Positions 8,187 to 18,751 of a stretch of 64,000 nucleotides of DNA are shown here, in pieces (the stretch's first letter is position 1; every line of letters begins with the position of its first letter). This stretch comes from Sinomonas sp. ASV486 (GTDB lineage Bacteria; Actinomycetota; Actinomycetes; Actinomycetales; Micrococcaceae), in assembly GCF_030908215.1 (NCBI RefSeq), contig NZ_JAVFJK010000001.1, forward strand, positions 62,001-126,000, in the 5' to 3' direction. Below the pieces are notes generated by a model, which ran no database searches, was not told the origin of the DNA, and saw only the letters and a program-made list of their open reading frames with translations. Made by a program: the position numbers and the translations under genes.

Positions 8187-9944
8187 ATGACAGAGACCGC
8201 TGTATCTCCGCGCACTGGGGGAGCCGACGCTGCGGGCGCCCGCCCCGCACGGCCGCGCGCCGCCAAGCCCAACGGCCAGTGGAAGGTGGACGGCACCACC
8301 CCGCTCAATGCCAACGAGGTGTGGAAGCAGGAGGACGGCGGCCTCAGCGTGCGCGAGCGCATCGAGACGGTCTACGCTCAGGGCGGCTTCGACTCGATCG
8401 ACTCGACCGATCTGCACGGCCGCTTCCGCTGGTGGGGCCTCTACACGCAGCGCAAGCCCGGAATCGACGGCGGCAAGACCGCCACGCTCGAGCCCGAGGA
8501 GCTCGAGGACCGCTACTTCATGATGCGCGTGCGGATCGACGGCGGCGCGCTCACCACCGAGCAGCTGCGCGTCATCGGCGGCATCTCCCGCGACTTCGCC
8601 CGCGGCACCGCGGACATCACCGACCGGCAGAACATCCAGCTCCACTGGGTGGAGATCGAGAGCGTGCCTGAAATCTGGCGCCGCCTCGAGGCGGTAGGCC
8701 TGCACACCACCGAGGCGTGCGGCGACGTGCCCCGCGTGATCCTCGGATCGCCCGTGGCCGGCATCGCGGCGGACGAGATCCTCGACCCAACGCCGCAGAT
8801 CCGCGAGATCGCGGACCGATACATCGGCGACGAGTCCTTCGCCAACCTCCCGCGTAAGTACAAGACCGCCATCACGGGCCACCCGAGCCAGGACGTGGTC
8901 CATGAGATCAACGACTTCGCGCTCATCGGAGTGGTGCACCCCGAGCTCGGCCCGGGCTATGACCTGTGGGTGGGCGGCGGCCTCTCGACGTCGGCGCACC
9001 TCGCCGTCCGCTTGGGCGCGTTCGTCGAGCCCTCACGGGCAGCCGAGGCGTGGTTCGGCGTCACGAGCATCTTCCGCGACTATGGCTACCGGCGCCTGCG
9101 CAACCGCGCGCGCCTCAAGTACCTCGTCGCGGACTGGGGCGCCGAGAAGTTCCGGCACGTCCTCGAGACCGAGTACCTCGACGCCCCGCTTCCGGACGGT
9201 CCCGCGGCCGTCAAGCCGACGACGCCAGGCGACCACGTGGGCGTGCACCGCCAGAAGGACGGGCGCTTCTACATCGGCGCGACGCCGACCGTGGGCCGCG
9301 TGTCCGGCGAGACCCTCCTCAAGCTCGCGGACCTCATCGAGGCGCACGGCTCGGCCCGCCTCCGCACTACGCCGCACCAGAAGATCGTGGTGCTCGACGT
9401 CGACCAGGACCGCGTCGACTCCCTCGTCGCAGGGCTCGAGGAGCTCGGCCTCTACGCGAATCCGAGCCCGTGGCGCCGCTCGACCATCGCGTGCACGGGC
9501 ATCGAGTTCTGCAAGCTCGCGATCGTGGACACGAAGGACACCGCCACCTCGGCGATCGCCGAGCTCGAGAAGCGCTTCCCCGCGGGGACCACGGACGCAG
9601 GCGGTGCCAACGAGCTCCTGCGTCCGCTCACCCTCCACGTGAACGGCTGCCCGAACTCGTGCGCGCGCATCCAGACGGCGGACATCGGACTCAAGGGCCA
9701 GCTCCTGCCCGACGGCAACGGTGGCCAGACCCCCGGCTTCCAGGTGCACCTCGGCGGAGGCCTCGCGTCCGATTCGCGCGAGGAGGCCGGGACGGGCCGC
9801 ACGGTCCGGGGGCTCAAGGTCACGACCGACGATCTGCCCGACTACGTAGAGCGCGTCACGCGGCGGTTCCTCGCCGAGCGCGCCGATGACAACCAGACCT
9901 TTGCCGAGTGGGCGCACGCCGCAGACGAGGAGGCCCTCCAGTGA
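8187..9944 (+). CDS. sir: ferredoxin-type sulfite (nitrite) reductase, siroheme/4Fe-4S
   Basis: Cytosolic reductase of 585 aa. It carries the four cysteines that bind the 4Fe-4S cluster and siroheme: Cys436 and Cys442 in CTGIEFCKLA, Cys488 and Cys492 in NGCPNSCAR. The ferrite-reductase repeat architecture is evident (GRFRWWGLYTQRKPG, then LRTTPHQKIVVLDV in the second half). Next to cysH, cysD and cysN the substrate is most likely sulfite, which is reduced to sulfide with ferredoxin electrons. Nitrite reductases are close relatives. ATG 8187 is chosen because the Thr/Glu-rich N-terminal tail begins there and a -10 box lies 7 nt upstream; upstream in-frame sequence has no family similarity. The stop overlaps the cysH start as GTGA. 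Confidence 0.93.
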   Translation: MTETAVSPRTGGADAAGARPARPRAAKPNGQWKVDGTTPLNANEVWKQEDGGLSVRERIETVYAQGGFDSIDSTDLHGRFRWWGLYTQRKPGIDGGKTATLEPEELEDRYFMMRVRIDGGALTTEQLRVIGGISRDFARGTADITDRQNIQLHWVEIESVPEIWRRLEAVGLHTTEACGDVPRVILGSPVAGIAADEILDPTPQIREIADRYIGDESFANLPRKYKTAITGHPSQDVVHEINDFALIGVVHPELGPGYDLWVGGGLSTSAHLAVRLGAFVEPSRAAEAWFGVTSIFRDYGYRRLRNRARLKYLVADWGAEKFRHVLETEYLDAPLPDGPAAVKPTTPGDHVGVHRQKDGRFYIGATPTVGRVSGETLLKLADLIEAHGSARLRTTPHQKIVVLDVDQDRVDSLVAGLEELGLYANPSPWRRSTIACTGIEFCKLAIVDTKDTATSAIAELEKRFPAGTTDAGGANELLRPLTLHVNGCPNSCARIQTADIGLKGQLLPDGNGGQTPGFQVHLGGGLASDSREEAGTGRTVRGLKVTTDDLPDYVERVTRRFLAERADDNQTFAEWAHAADEEALQ

Positions 9945-10720
9945 GCGATCCGACAGCGGTTGAGGAGACGGTGGCTGAGCCAACGGTGGCTGAGCAGACG
10001 GCGGGTGAGCGGGGCCGAAACCTGCGGTCCAAGGAGGAGCTCAAGGCGCTCGCCGAGGCCGGCGCGGCCGAGCTCGGCTGGGACGCCTCCGCGGACGAGG
10101 TGATCGGCTGGGTGGCGAGGAACTTCGGGACCGAGGCGACCGCCGTCGCCTGCTCGATGGCCGACGCCGTCCTGCCGGCACTCGTTGCCGACCAGCTCCC
10201 GGGCGTCGACGTGCTCTTCCTCGACACGGGCTACCACTTCCCGGAGACCTACCAGACGCGGAACGCCGTTGCCGAGAACCTGCGCGTGACCATCGTCGAC
10301 GTCACGCCGAGGCAGACCGTCGCCGAGCAGGATGCCGCCGAGGGCAAGGATCTCTTCGCCCGCGATCCCGGCCGCTGCTGCGCGCTGCGGAAGGTCGAGC
10401 CCCTGAGCCGTTCGCTCGCCGGGTACGAGCTGTGGTTCACGGGCGTGCGCCGCGACGAGTCCCCGACCCGAACGGACACCCCGCTCGTGACGTGGGACGA
10501 GAAGAACGGCCTCGTCAAGGTCAACCCTGTCGCGGCCTGGTCCTTCGACCAGCTCGTGCAGTACTCCGAGGACAACCTCCTGCCCGTCAATCCCCTCCTT
10601 GCCCAGGGGTTCCCCTCCATCGGCTGCGCGCCGTGTACGCGCCCCGTCGCCCCTGGAGAGGATCCCCGAGCCGGCCGCTGGTCCGGCACCGACAAGACAG
10701 AATGCGGACTCCACACATGA
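9941..10720 (+). CDS. cysH: adenylyl-sulfate (APS) reductase
   Basis: Protein of 259 aa that reduces activated sulfate to sulfite using thioredoxin. The iron-sulfur cysteine pairs of APS-type enzymes are present: Cys146-Cys147 (GRCCALRKVEPL) and Cys229/Cys232 (IGCAPCTRP). The redox-active C-terminal cysteine is in TECGLH. These pairs distinguish it from PAPS reductases, and this fits the absence of an APS kinase gene or domain in the cluster. The N-terminal 35 residues hold a VAEPTVAEQT-like repeat. GTG 9941 overlaps the sir stop and the stop overlaps the cysD start (ATGA), so the genes are tightly coupled. Confidence 0.93.
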   Translation: MSDPTAVEETVAEPTVAEQTAGERGRNLRSKEELKALAEAGAAELGWDASADEVIGWVARNFGTEATAVACSMADAVLPALVADQLPGVDVLFLDTGYHFPETYQTRNAVAENLRVTIVDVTPRQTVAEQDAAEGKDLFARDPGRCCALRKVEPLSRSLAGYELWFTGVRRDESPTRTDTPLVTWDEKNGLVKVNPVAAWSFDQLVQYSEDNLLPVNPLLAQGFPSIGCAPCTRPVAPGEDPRAGRWSGTDKTECGLHT

Positions 10721-11757
10721 GCACCCAGTTAGACGAGACCGCCGGAGCTGGCACGGCCGCCCCGGGAGTGGCTTCGGGCCTTCCTGAGCCGCGCGCTGGG
10801 CTGACCGCAGGTCAGCCGCGCGGCGAAGGGGCGGGGGCGGCCGTGCCAGCCCCGGCCCAGGCGGCGTCACTGCCCCTCCTCGACGCGCTCGAGGCCGAAT
10901 CTATCCACATCATCCGCGAGGTCGTCGCCGAGTTCGAGCGTCCCGCGATGCTGTTCTCGGGCGGCAAGGACTCCGTAGTCATGCTGCACCTCGCCGCGAA
11001 GGCGTTCTGGCCGGGGAAGATTCCGTTCCCCGTCCTGCATGTTGACACGGGCCACAACTTCCCCGAGGTCCTCGACTTCCGCGACCGCACGGTCCAGCGT
11101 CTCGGGCTCAAGCTCGTGGTCGGCTCCGTCCAGGAGTTCATCGACCGCGGCGAGCTCGCCGAGCGCGCCGATGGGACCCGTAACCCGCTCCAGACCATCC
11201 CGCTCCTGGACACCATTGACCGCAACAAGTTCGACGCCGTGTTCGGCGGCGGCCGCCGCGACGAGGACAAGGCGCGCGCCAAGGAGCGCATCCTGTCCCT
11301 GCGCGACGAGTTCGGCCAGTGGGACCCGCGCAACCAGCGCCCGGAACTGTGGAACCTGTACAACGGGCGCCACACCGTGGGCCAGCACGTGCGCGCGTTC
11401 CCCATCAGCAACTGGACCGAGCTGGACATCTGGCGGTACATCGAGCGCGAGCAGATCGAGCTCCCGAGCATCTACTACGCCCATGACCGCGACGTGTTCG
11501 AGCGTGACGGCATGTGGCGGGCCGTCGGCGAGGTGAGCCTCCCGCGCGAGGGGGAGGGCGTCGTCGTGCGCACCGTGCGCTACCGGACGGTGGGAGACAT
11601 GTCCTGCACCGGCGCCGTGCTCTCCGACGCCTACACGGTGGCTGACGTGGTGCGCGAGGTCGCGGCCTCGACCCTCACCGAGCGCGGGGCCACCCGCGCC
11701 GACGACAGGATTTCCGAGGCGGCCATGGAAGACCGCAAGAAGGACGGGTACTTCTGA
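10717..11757 (+). CDS. cysD: sulfate adenylyltransferase subunit 2
   Basis: ATP sulfurylase small subunit of 346 aa. The PP-loop motif SGGKDS is at residues 81-86, followed by VLHVDTGHNFPEVLDFRD and, further on, FGGGRRDEDKARAKER, both characteristic of CysD. With CysN it forms adenylyl sulfate from sulfate and ATP. Compared with most CysD proteins (about 300 aa) there is an extra N-terminal stretch of roughly 50 residues rich in Ala, Gly and Pro, so a later start is possible. ATG 10717 is kept because it overlaps the cysH stop. The stop runs directly into the cysN start (TGATG). Confidence 0.94.
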   Translation: MSTQLDETAGAGTAAPGVASGLPEPRAGLTAGQPRGEGAGAAVPAPAQAASLPLLDALEAESIHIIREVVAEFERPAMLFSGGKDSVVMLHLAAKAFWPGKIPFPVLHVDTGHNFPEVLDFRDRTVQRLGLKLVVGSVQEFIDRGELAERADGTRNPLQTIPLLDTIDRNKFDAVFGGGRRDEDKARAKERILSLRDEFGQWDPRNQRPELWNLYNGRHTVGQHVRAFPISNWTELDIWRYIEREQIELPSIYYAHDRDVFERDGMWRAVGEVSLPREGEGVVVRTVRYRTVGDMSCTGAVLSDAYTVADVVREVAASTLTERGATRADDRISEAAMEDRKKDGYF

Positions 11758-13127
11758 TGAACACGCTGGTTGAGCCTGCCGAAACCACGCTCTCCGAGGG
11801 CACCCTCTTCCGCTTCGCGACCGCCGGCTCCGTCGACGACGGCAAGTCCACCCTCGTGGGCCGTCTCCTCCACGACTCGAAGGCGATCCTCGCCGACCAG
11901 CTTGACGCCGTGGCCCGCACCTCCGCGGACCGAGGCTTCGGTGGGGAGCGCGGCGGCCTGGACCTCGCGCTCCTGACGGACGGCCTGCGGGCCGAGCGCG
12001 AGCAGGGCATCACGATCGACGTCGCGTACCGCTATTTCGCGACCGACCGCCGCACGTTCATCCTCGCCGACTGCCCGGGCCATGTGCAGTACACGAAGAA
12101 CACGGTCACGGGTGCGTCCACCGCGGACGCCGTGGTGCTGCTCATCGACGCGCGCAAGGGCGTGCTTGAGCAGACCCGCCGGCACCTGTCCGTCGCGGCG
12201 CTCCTGCGCGTGCCGCACGTGGTCGTGGCGGTGAACAAGATCGACCTCGTGGACTTCTCGGAGCCTGTGTTCACCCAGATCGCGGCCGACGTCGCGCGGG
12301 TGGCTTCCGAGCTCGGCCTCCGCGAGGCGGTGGCTGTGCCGGTCTCCGCGCTCGACGGCGACAACGTCGTCGACCGGTCGGACCGGACGCCGTGGTACTC
12401 AGGGCCGACCCTGATCGAGCTGCTCGAGTCGCTGCCGAGCACGGACGAGCTGTCTGACGAGGGAGAGGCCTTCCGCTTCCCGGTCCAGACCGTCATCCGG
12501 CCCCAGGGCGCGCTCGCGCCCGGTCTGGACGAGGGCGAGTTCCGTGACTACCGGGCCTACGCCGGGCAGGTCACCGAGGGGACCGTGCGCGTGGGCGACC
12601 GCGTCGCCGTTGTGACCCCCGGCCAGACGGCACGTGAGACGACCGTGGTGGGGATCGACGTCGCGGGCCGTTCTCTTGAGGAGGCCGGTGCGCCGCTCTC
12701 CGTGGCCCTACGGCTCGCGGACGAGTTCGACGTGGCGCGCGGCGACACGATCGCGGCCGCGGGGACGCTGCCGGAGAGCACCGCCGATCTGTATGGGTCC
12801 GTCGCCTGGCTCTCGACGAAGCCGCTTCGTGAGGGTGCCAAGGTGCTCGTGAAGCACGGCACTTCGACAGTGCGCGGCCTGGTGCGTGCCGTGACCGGCA
12901 AGCTAGACCTCGACAGCTTCGAGGTGGCGCCGGCGTCGGGCCTCGACCTCAACGACATCGGCGAGGTTCAGGTTCGCCTGGCCGCGCCGCTGCCGCTCGA
13001 GCCGTACGCGGCGCACCGCCGCACGGGTGCCTTCCTCGTCATCGATCCCCAGAACGGCAACACCCTCGCCGCCGGCATGGTCCGCACGCACCCCGGCGAT
13101 ACCGAGGACGAGCGCTACTGGATCTGA
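11757..13127 (+). CDS. cysN: sulfate adenylyltransferase subunit 1 (GTPase)
   Basis: Regulatory GTPase of ATP sulfurylase, 456 aa. The G1 loop GSVDDGKST is near residues 24-32, the G3 motif DCPGH near 103, and NKID near 160, followed by EF-Tu-like beta-barrel domains. There is no APS kinase (CysC) fusion, unlike mycobacterial CysNC. This is consistent with the APS-type CysH next door. It is the last gene of the first half of the sulfur cluster; a large hairpin and repeats follow. Confidence 0.95.
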   Translation: MNTLVEPAETTLSEGTLFRFATAGSVDDGKSTLVGRLLHDSKAILADQLDAVARTSADRGFGGERGGLDLALLTDGLRAEREQGITIDVAYRYFATDRRTFILADCPGHVQYTKNTVTGASTADAVVLLIDARKGVLEQTRRHLSVAALLRVPHVVVAVNKIDLVDFSEPVFTQIAADVARVASELGLREAVAVPVSALDGDNVVDRSDRTPWYSGPTLIELLESLPSTDELSDEGEAFRFPVQTVIRPQGALAPGLDEGEFRDYRAYAGQVTEGTVRVGDRVAVVTPGQTARETTVVGIDVAGRSLEEAGAPLSVALRLADEFDVARGDTIAAAGTLPESTADLYGSVAWLSTKPLREGAKVLVKHGTSTVRGLVRAVTGKLDLDSFEVAPASGLDLNDIGEVQVRLAAPLPLEPYAAHRRTGAFLVIDPQNGNTLAAGMVRTHPGDTEDERYWI

Positions 13128-13138
13128 CCGGCGCCGGT

Positions 13139-13204
13139 GGTTGAGCGAAGTCGAAGCCCGGAGTCGAATCTCACTGGCTGAGCGGAGCGAAGCCAGGTCG
13201 AAAC
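13139..13204 (+). repeat. degenerate intergenic repeat (GGTTGAGCGAAGTCGAA type)
   Basis: Two related copies: GGTTGAGCGAAGTCGAAGC at 13139-13157 and a variant GGCTGAGCGGAGCGAAGCC near 13175-13193 followed by AGGTCGAAAC. Motifs of this kind are frequent dispersed intergenic elements in Arthrobacter relatives, known to me from general experience rather than a search. Confidence 0.5.
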
Positions 13205-13290
13205 TTCGGCTGTGCGCCTTTGCCCTGGAGATGGCGGCGACGCCCATCTGGGCCCGGTAACCTGCACCGGCTCAACCCTGCAGTGCCGCC

Positions 13291-13329
13291 GTAGCGCACA
13301 AGTGCCACCGAAGCGCACTTGTCCGCTAC
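13291..13329. terminator. long dyad downstream of cysN
   Basis: Arms 13291-13305 (GTAGCGCACAAGTGC) and 13315-13329 (GCACTTGTCCGCTAC) pair over 14 of 15 positions with a 9-nt loop. There is no T tract. It is probably the transcriptional end of the sir-cysHDN operon or a cruciform element. Confidence 0.5.
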
Positions 13330-13473
13330 AGCAGCGCTGCGGAATGCCCCGGCACCTGATCTGATGGGAAACCCTGACATGCGCCCTGACATGCGCGTCA
13401 CCTCAGGCCGCCGCCAGATCTGATTCAGCACGTGTCGGCATGAGCAGCTTGGGCCACCAGTCCCTCTGCCCCC

Positions 13474-13511
13474 GACGGCGCCCCTCACCTCCCGAGGCGA
13501 GGGGCGTCGTC
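13474..13511. terminator. terminator-like hairpin
   Basis: GACGGCGCCCCTC (13474-13486) pairs with GAGGGGCGTCGTC (13499-13511) with one mismatch; the loop itself contains CCTCCCGAGG. It is GC-rich and lacks a T tract, as many actinobacterial terminators do. Confidence 0.45.
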
Positions 13512-13544
13512 GTGCGTCTCCGGGCGGCGCGACCCACACCCGGT

Positions 13545-13563
13545 CTGTCCGATGAATGGACAG
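13545..13563. promoter_or_regulatory. palindrome upstream of katG
   Basis: CTGTCC-N7-GGACAG, about 180 bp before the katG start. It is a possible operator with no further support. Confidence 0.25.
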
Positions 13564-13673
13564 GGGACAGGCGTGGGGTCCCTCACACTGCTAGCGTCAG
13601 CAGTGAACAGTACGGCGCCGTGGCCGCACCTTCCGCAGTCCGCGCGTTCCGGCAGTCGTGCTTGTCACAGTGA

Positions 13674-15995
<2,322 letters not shown>

Positions 15996-16001
15996 GCGGA
16001 G

Positions 16002-16034
16002 CTCCGGGCCGGCCCCAGCTTGGCCGGCCCGGAG
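16002..16034. terminator. bidirectional terminator between katG and the lyase gene
   Basis: CTCCGGGCCGGCC (16002-16014) and GGCCGGCCCGGAG (16022-16034) form a perfect 13-bp stem with a 7-nt loop. Outer bases GGCGGA and TCCGCC extend it after a one-base bulge. It lies between convergent stops. Confidence 0.75.
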
Positions 16035-16069
16035 TCCGCCCGACGGCGCTCGGCGGTCCGCAGCTGGAC

Positions 16070-18070
16070 TCAGGGCCTGGCGCCTTCGTTCACCTGGAGG
16101 CGGATCGTGTCATACATGATCCCGGCCATCGGCTGCATCCAGGTGTCGGAGGTCGGCGCCGTGGCAGGCTTCGTGTGGGCCAGGGTGATCACGTTCTCGC
16201 CATCGCGCAGGAGCGTTGCCGGGAAGGCGACGGTCGGGATCTGGCGGTGCATCGAGCGGGCCACGAGCCGGTAGGAGGAGTTGTCGCCGGGTACGCCCGG
16301 CAGCGGGTCGAGGGAGGCGATCGTGGTCCCGTTGAGTGTCACCTCGAGCGTCGCGAAGACTTGGGCCGCGAGGGCAATGTCGAGGAACCCCGTTCCCTGC
16401 TCGAACCGATGCGCGTCGAACCGGATCTTCCACGTCTCGAGGCTGCGGTCCGGTGTGGTGCCGCGCCATGCAAGCTGGGTGTCCGTGCCGGGGGTCTTGA
16501 CCGCCGGGTGGAAGTAGTTCCACGAGGTCGCTGGATCGTCAACCCCGACCTTGAAGTCCACCCCCTGCGGGAACTCGTAGGGGTATTCGAGCCACGTCAG
16601 CGTGCGGCGGAAGCCGTCCATACCGCCGTGGATGTGGAACTCCTCCGCCGAGCGGTCCGGCGTTCCGATCTGCCACAGGGTCGGGCCGTGCTCTGTCGGC
16701 TGCCACACGTGGTTGCCGGTGTCCAGGGACGTCCCCGCCAGGACCGTGATGCCGGTGCGCCGGTACTCGCCCATCGCTCCCTTCGTGAAGGCGGCGAGCG
16801 TGTACGTCCCGGGCCGCACCGCCGGGATCGTGAACCTGCCGCCTGGCCCGATCTTGGCGGAGTAGATGTAGTCGAGGTTGAGGTACTGCCAGTCGTCGCC
16901 GTCGAGAGTCACGCCCTCGTAGGCGCGGTCGGGCCCTGGCCGGAAGAGCACGGCCCAGCCGTTGTCGACGGCCCCGAGCGAGGAGACCGTGAGCTTCCCT
17001 GTCACGTGCGAGCGCTCCTGCGCCCCGTAGGCGGGGTCGTCGACCCACGTGTAAGGCCACGCGGCGATCTCTCCCGCAGCCGCCCGCCTGGCATCCTCCC
17101 AGAGGGCCGCCACGTTATGCGCCTCGTCGCCAACCGAGGCCTCGCCGACATGGAGGTAGAACGGCCCGTAGACCTTCTCCCACCCCTTGGCGGGCACGAC
17201 GTCCGGCTCTCCGTAGTGGCCCGTGAGCGGGTGCCAGAGCAGGATCATGCCGCTGTAGTAATCGTGGCAGGTTAGCTCCTGTCGGGTCGGTCCGCCGAAG
17301 GACTCCTTGCTGGCCTGGACGAGCGAGAGCCCCACCTTTCCGTTGGAGATCATGAACACGTGGTTGTCGCCCTCGAGGTTCGACGCGTTCTGGTACTTGG
17401 ACCAGATCGACCCGTCCGGCAGGGCATAGGTGGTGTCCTGGAGCGTGGTCCAGTGCGCCGCGTCGTAGAGGCTGGGGCGCTGCCGGATGCCGCGCTCGTC
17501 GTCGACCGCGAACCAGCGGAAGGAGGGGTCGTCGGCCGCGAAGGCGTAGCGCAGCTGCCCGAGCGAGAGCCCGTCCGGCATGTTCTCGGTGTACTTGACG
17601 ATCCAGTACTGGTGCAGGCCCGACGCGCCGCGCTCCAGGGCGATGCGGAGGTCGAGGTAGAAGGTCAGCCTGGACGGATCGTTGGAGAGGACCGAGACCT
17701 CGATCCGGTCTGCTGTCTGGCTGACTACGCGGAACGTGGCGCCGGACATCCCGGCCGCACCGGCCGCACCGGAGTAGTTGAACGTCGTGTAGCCGTGGCC
17801 GTGTGAGCCGCTGAGCAGGTTGACGTTCTCGTTGCCCTGGACGCTGCCGATGAGGCGCAGGTCCCGGATCTCGGCTGTGGTCTTGACGACCGTGAACCGC
17901 ACGATTCCGTTGGCAAGCGTCACAGACGTCCCGTTGTCGACGAGCGTGACGTCGGGCCCGGCAGTAGCAGTAGCGGAGGCCCGCGGTGCAGCCGACAGGG
18001 GGAGGGCCGCGGCACCCGCGGCGAGGCCCATGAGGCCGAGGACGGTGCGGCGGGCGAGGGGTGTGGACAT
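16070..18070 (-). CDS. secreted rhamnogalacturonan endolyase (polysaccharide lyase family 4 type)
   Basis: Exported protein of 666 aa. The N-terminus carries a Tat signal (PLARRTVLGLMGLAAGAAALPL) ending near residue 30. The lyase domain follows (DNGTSVTLANGIVRFTVVK, GWEKVYGPFYLHV). A fibronectin-III-like domain begins near residue 340 (VTGKLTVSS ... YTLAAFTKGAMGEY), and a C-terminal carbohydrate-binding-like domain (LEVTLNGTTIASL ... NVITLAHTKP) completes the three-part family-4 layout. It would cleave the rhamnogalacturonan backbone of pectin by beta-elimination. ATG 18070 follows GGAG at 8 nt. A perfect LacI-type palindrome lies about 115 bp upstream. The gene is unrelated to its sulfur-metabolism neighbours. 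Confidence 0.82.
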   Translation of the reverse strand: MSTPLARRTVLGLMGLAAGAAALPLSAAPRASATATAGPDVTLVDNGTSVTLANGIVRFTVVKTTAEIRDLRLIGSVQGNENVNLLSGSHGHGYTTFNYSGAAGAAGMSGATFRVVSQTADRIEVSVLSNDPSRLTFYLDLRIALERGASGLHQYWIVKYTENMPDGLSLGQLRYAFAADDPSFRWFAVDDERGIRQRPSLYDAAHWTTLQDTTYALPDGSIWSKYQNASNLEGDNHVFMISNGKVGLSLVQASKESFGGPTRQELTCHDYYSGMILLWHPLTGHYGEPDVVPAKGWEKVYGPFYLHVGEASVGDEAHNVAALWEDARRAAAGEIAAWPYTWVDDPAYGAQERSHVTGKLTVSSLGAVDNGWAVLFRPGPDRAYEGVTLDGDDWQYLNLDYIYSAKIGPGGRFTIPAVRPGTYTLAAFTKGAMGEYRRTGITVLAGTSLDTGNHVWQPTEHGPTLWQIGTPDRSAEEFHIHGGMDGFRRTLTWLEYPYEFPQGVDFKVGVDDPATSWNYFHPAVKTPGTDTQLAWRGTTPDRSLETWKIRFDAHRFEQGTGFLDIALAAQVFATLEVTLNGTTIASLDPLPGVPGDNSSYRLVARSMHRQIPTVAFPATLLRDGENVITLAHTKPATAPTSDTWMQPMAGIMYDTIRLQVNEGARP

Positions 18071-18186
18071 AAGTGGAGCTCCTTCGGCGTCGTTGCCTTG
18101 CACAAGGTCGTTCCTTCACGGGGGATCGCCTGCTGGCCAGGCTGCGCTGCGCGGTATCCACCCACGAAAGCCCCGCGATTGAGCGG

Positions 18187-18198
18187 GAAAGCGCTTTC
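18187..18198. promoter_or_regulatory. LacI-family operator upstream of the lyase gene
   Basis: GAAAGCGCTTTC is a perfect 12-bp palindrome with the central CG typical of LacI/GalR sites. A second weaker element, GAAACGTTAAATTTC, follows about 7 nt later. Both lie upstream of the minus-strand lyase, so sugar-responsive repression is likely; the regulator gene is not in the window. Confidence 0.6.
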
Positions 18199-18314
18199 TG
18201 CATTGAAACGTTAAATTTCCTGAAGGCCGCAGTCAACACCTTTCCCGACTTTCCCAGAATTGCCCCAGAGCGGGGCTCCCGGCGCCGCTCCTCGGGCAGC
18301 GGCGCAGCCGGACG

Positions 18315-18460
18315 TCAGGCCCGGGCGAAGTCGAAGTTCATGATCACGCGACGGGGTGTCGGGTGCGCGAGCTCGGTGAATCCCGCCTCTTCGAACACCT
18401 GCCGGGTGTGGCCTCGGCCCACGGCTCGCACGTGGTGCGCTCCTGCCCGCTTCTCGGAAC
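18315..18460 (-). pseudogene. C-terminal remnant of an unidentified enzyme
   Basis: The minus-strand frame ending in a TGA at 18315-18317 encodes HHVRAVGRGHTRQVFEEAGF followed by TELAHPTPRRVIMNFDFARA. This reads like the end of a real protein; the FEEAGF pattern near a C-terminus is common in SAM-dependent methyltransferases. Upstream the frame loses any protein-like character, so only a fragment seems to remain. The identity is a guess. Confidence 0.3.
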
Positions 18461-18563
18461 GCGACACGCACTCTCGAGCCGACACGCCGCGTGCCGGAGT
18501 GATTGGGAAATGACAACCGGGCCGGGGCACACAGACGGGTGAGGCGGAACCCCCGGCCCGTCG

Positions 18564-18600
18564 TGTGACGTCTCGTGACGCAGCGTGAACGCCCGTGACC
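18564..18600. repeat. four GTGAC-type motifs at exact 10-bp spacing
   Basis: GTGACG, GTGACG, GTGAAC and GTGACC start at 18565, 18575, 18585 and 18595, giving a 10-bp period on one face of the helix. The set lies about 150 bp before the ABC transporter operon and may be a regulator-binding array. Confidence 0.45.
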
Positions 18601-18751
18601 GGACCCTTGGCCACGCACCCGGGGTCCCTCCATGCTGGAACCCATGATCACGCAGCGCACCACCCGGACCGGGCGTCGAATGCCCCGATGTCGGGCCCGT
18701 CGATAGGCCCCGTCCGAGACCTGACGACACTGCGAGATCGAGGAACCTCCC

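Noticed and set aside
11757-13127. CysN truncated (no APS kinase domain)
   Set aside because: The length is normal for unfused CysN, and the APS-type CysH makes an APS kinase unnecessary.
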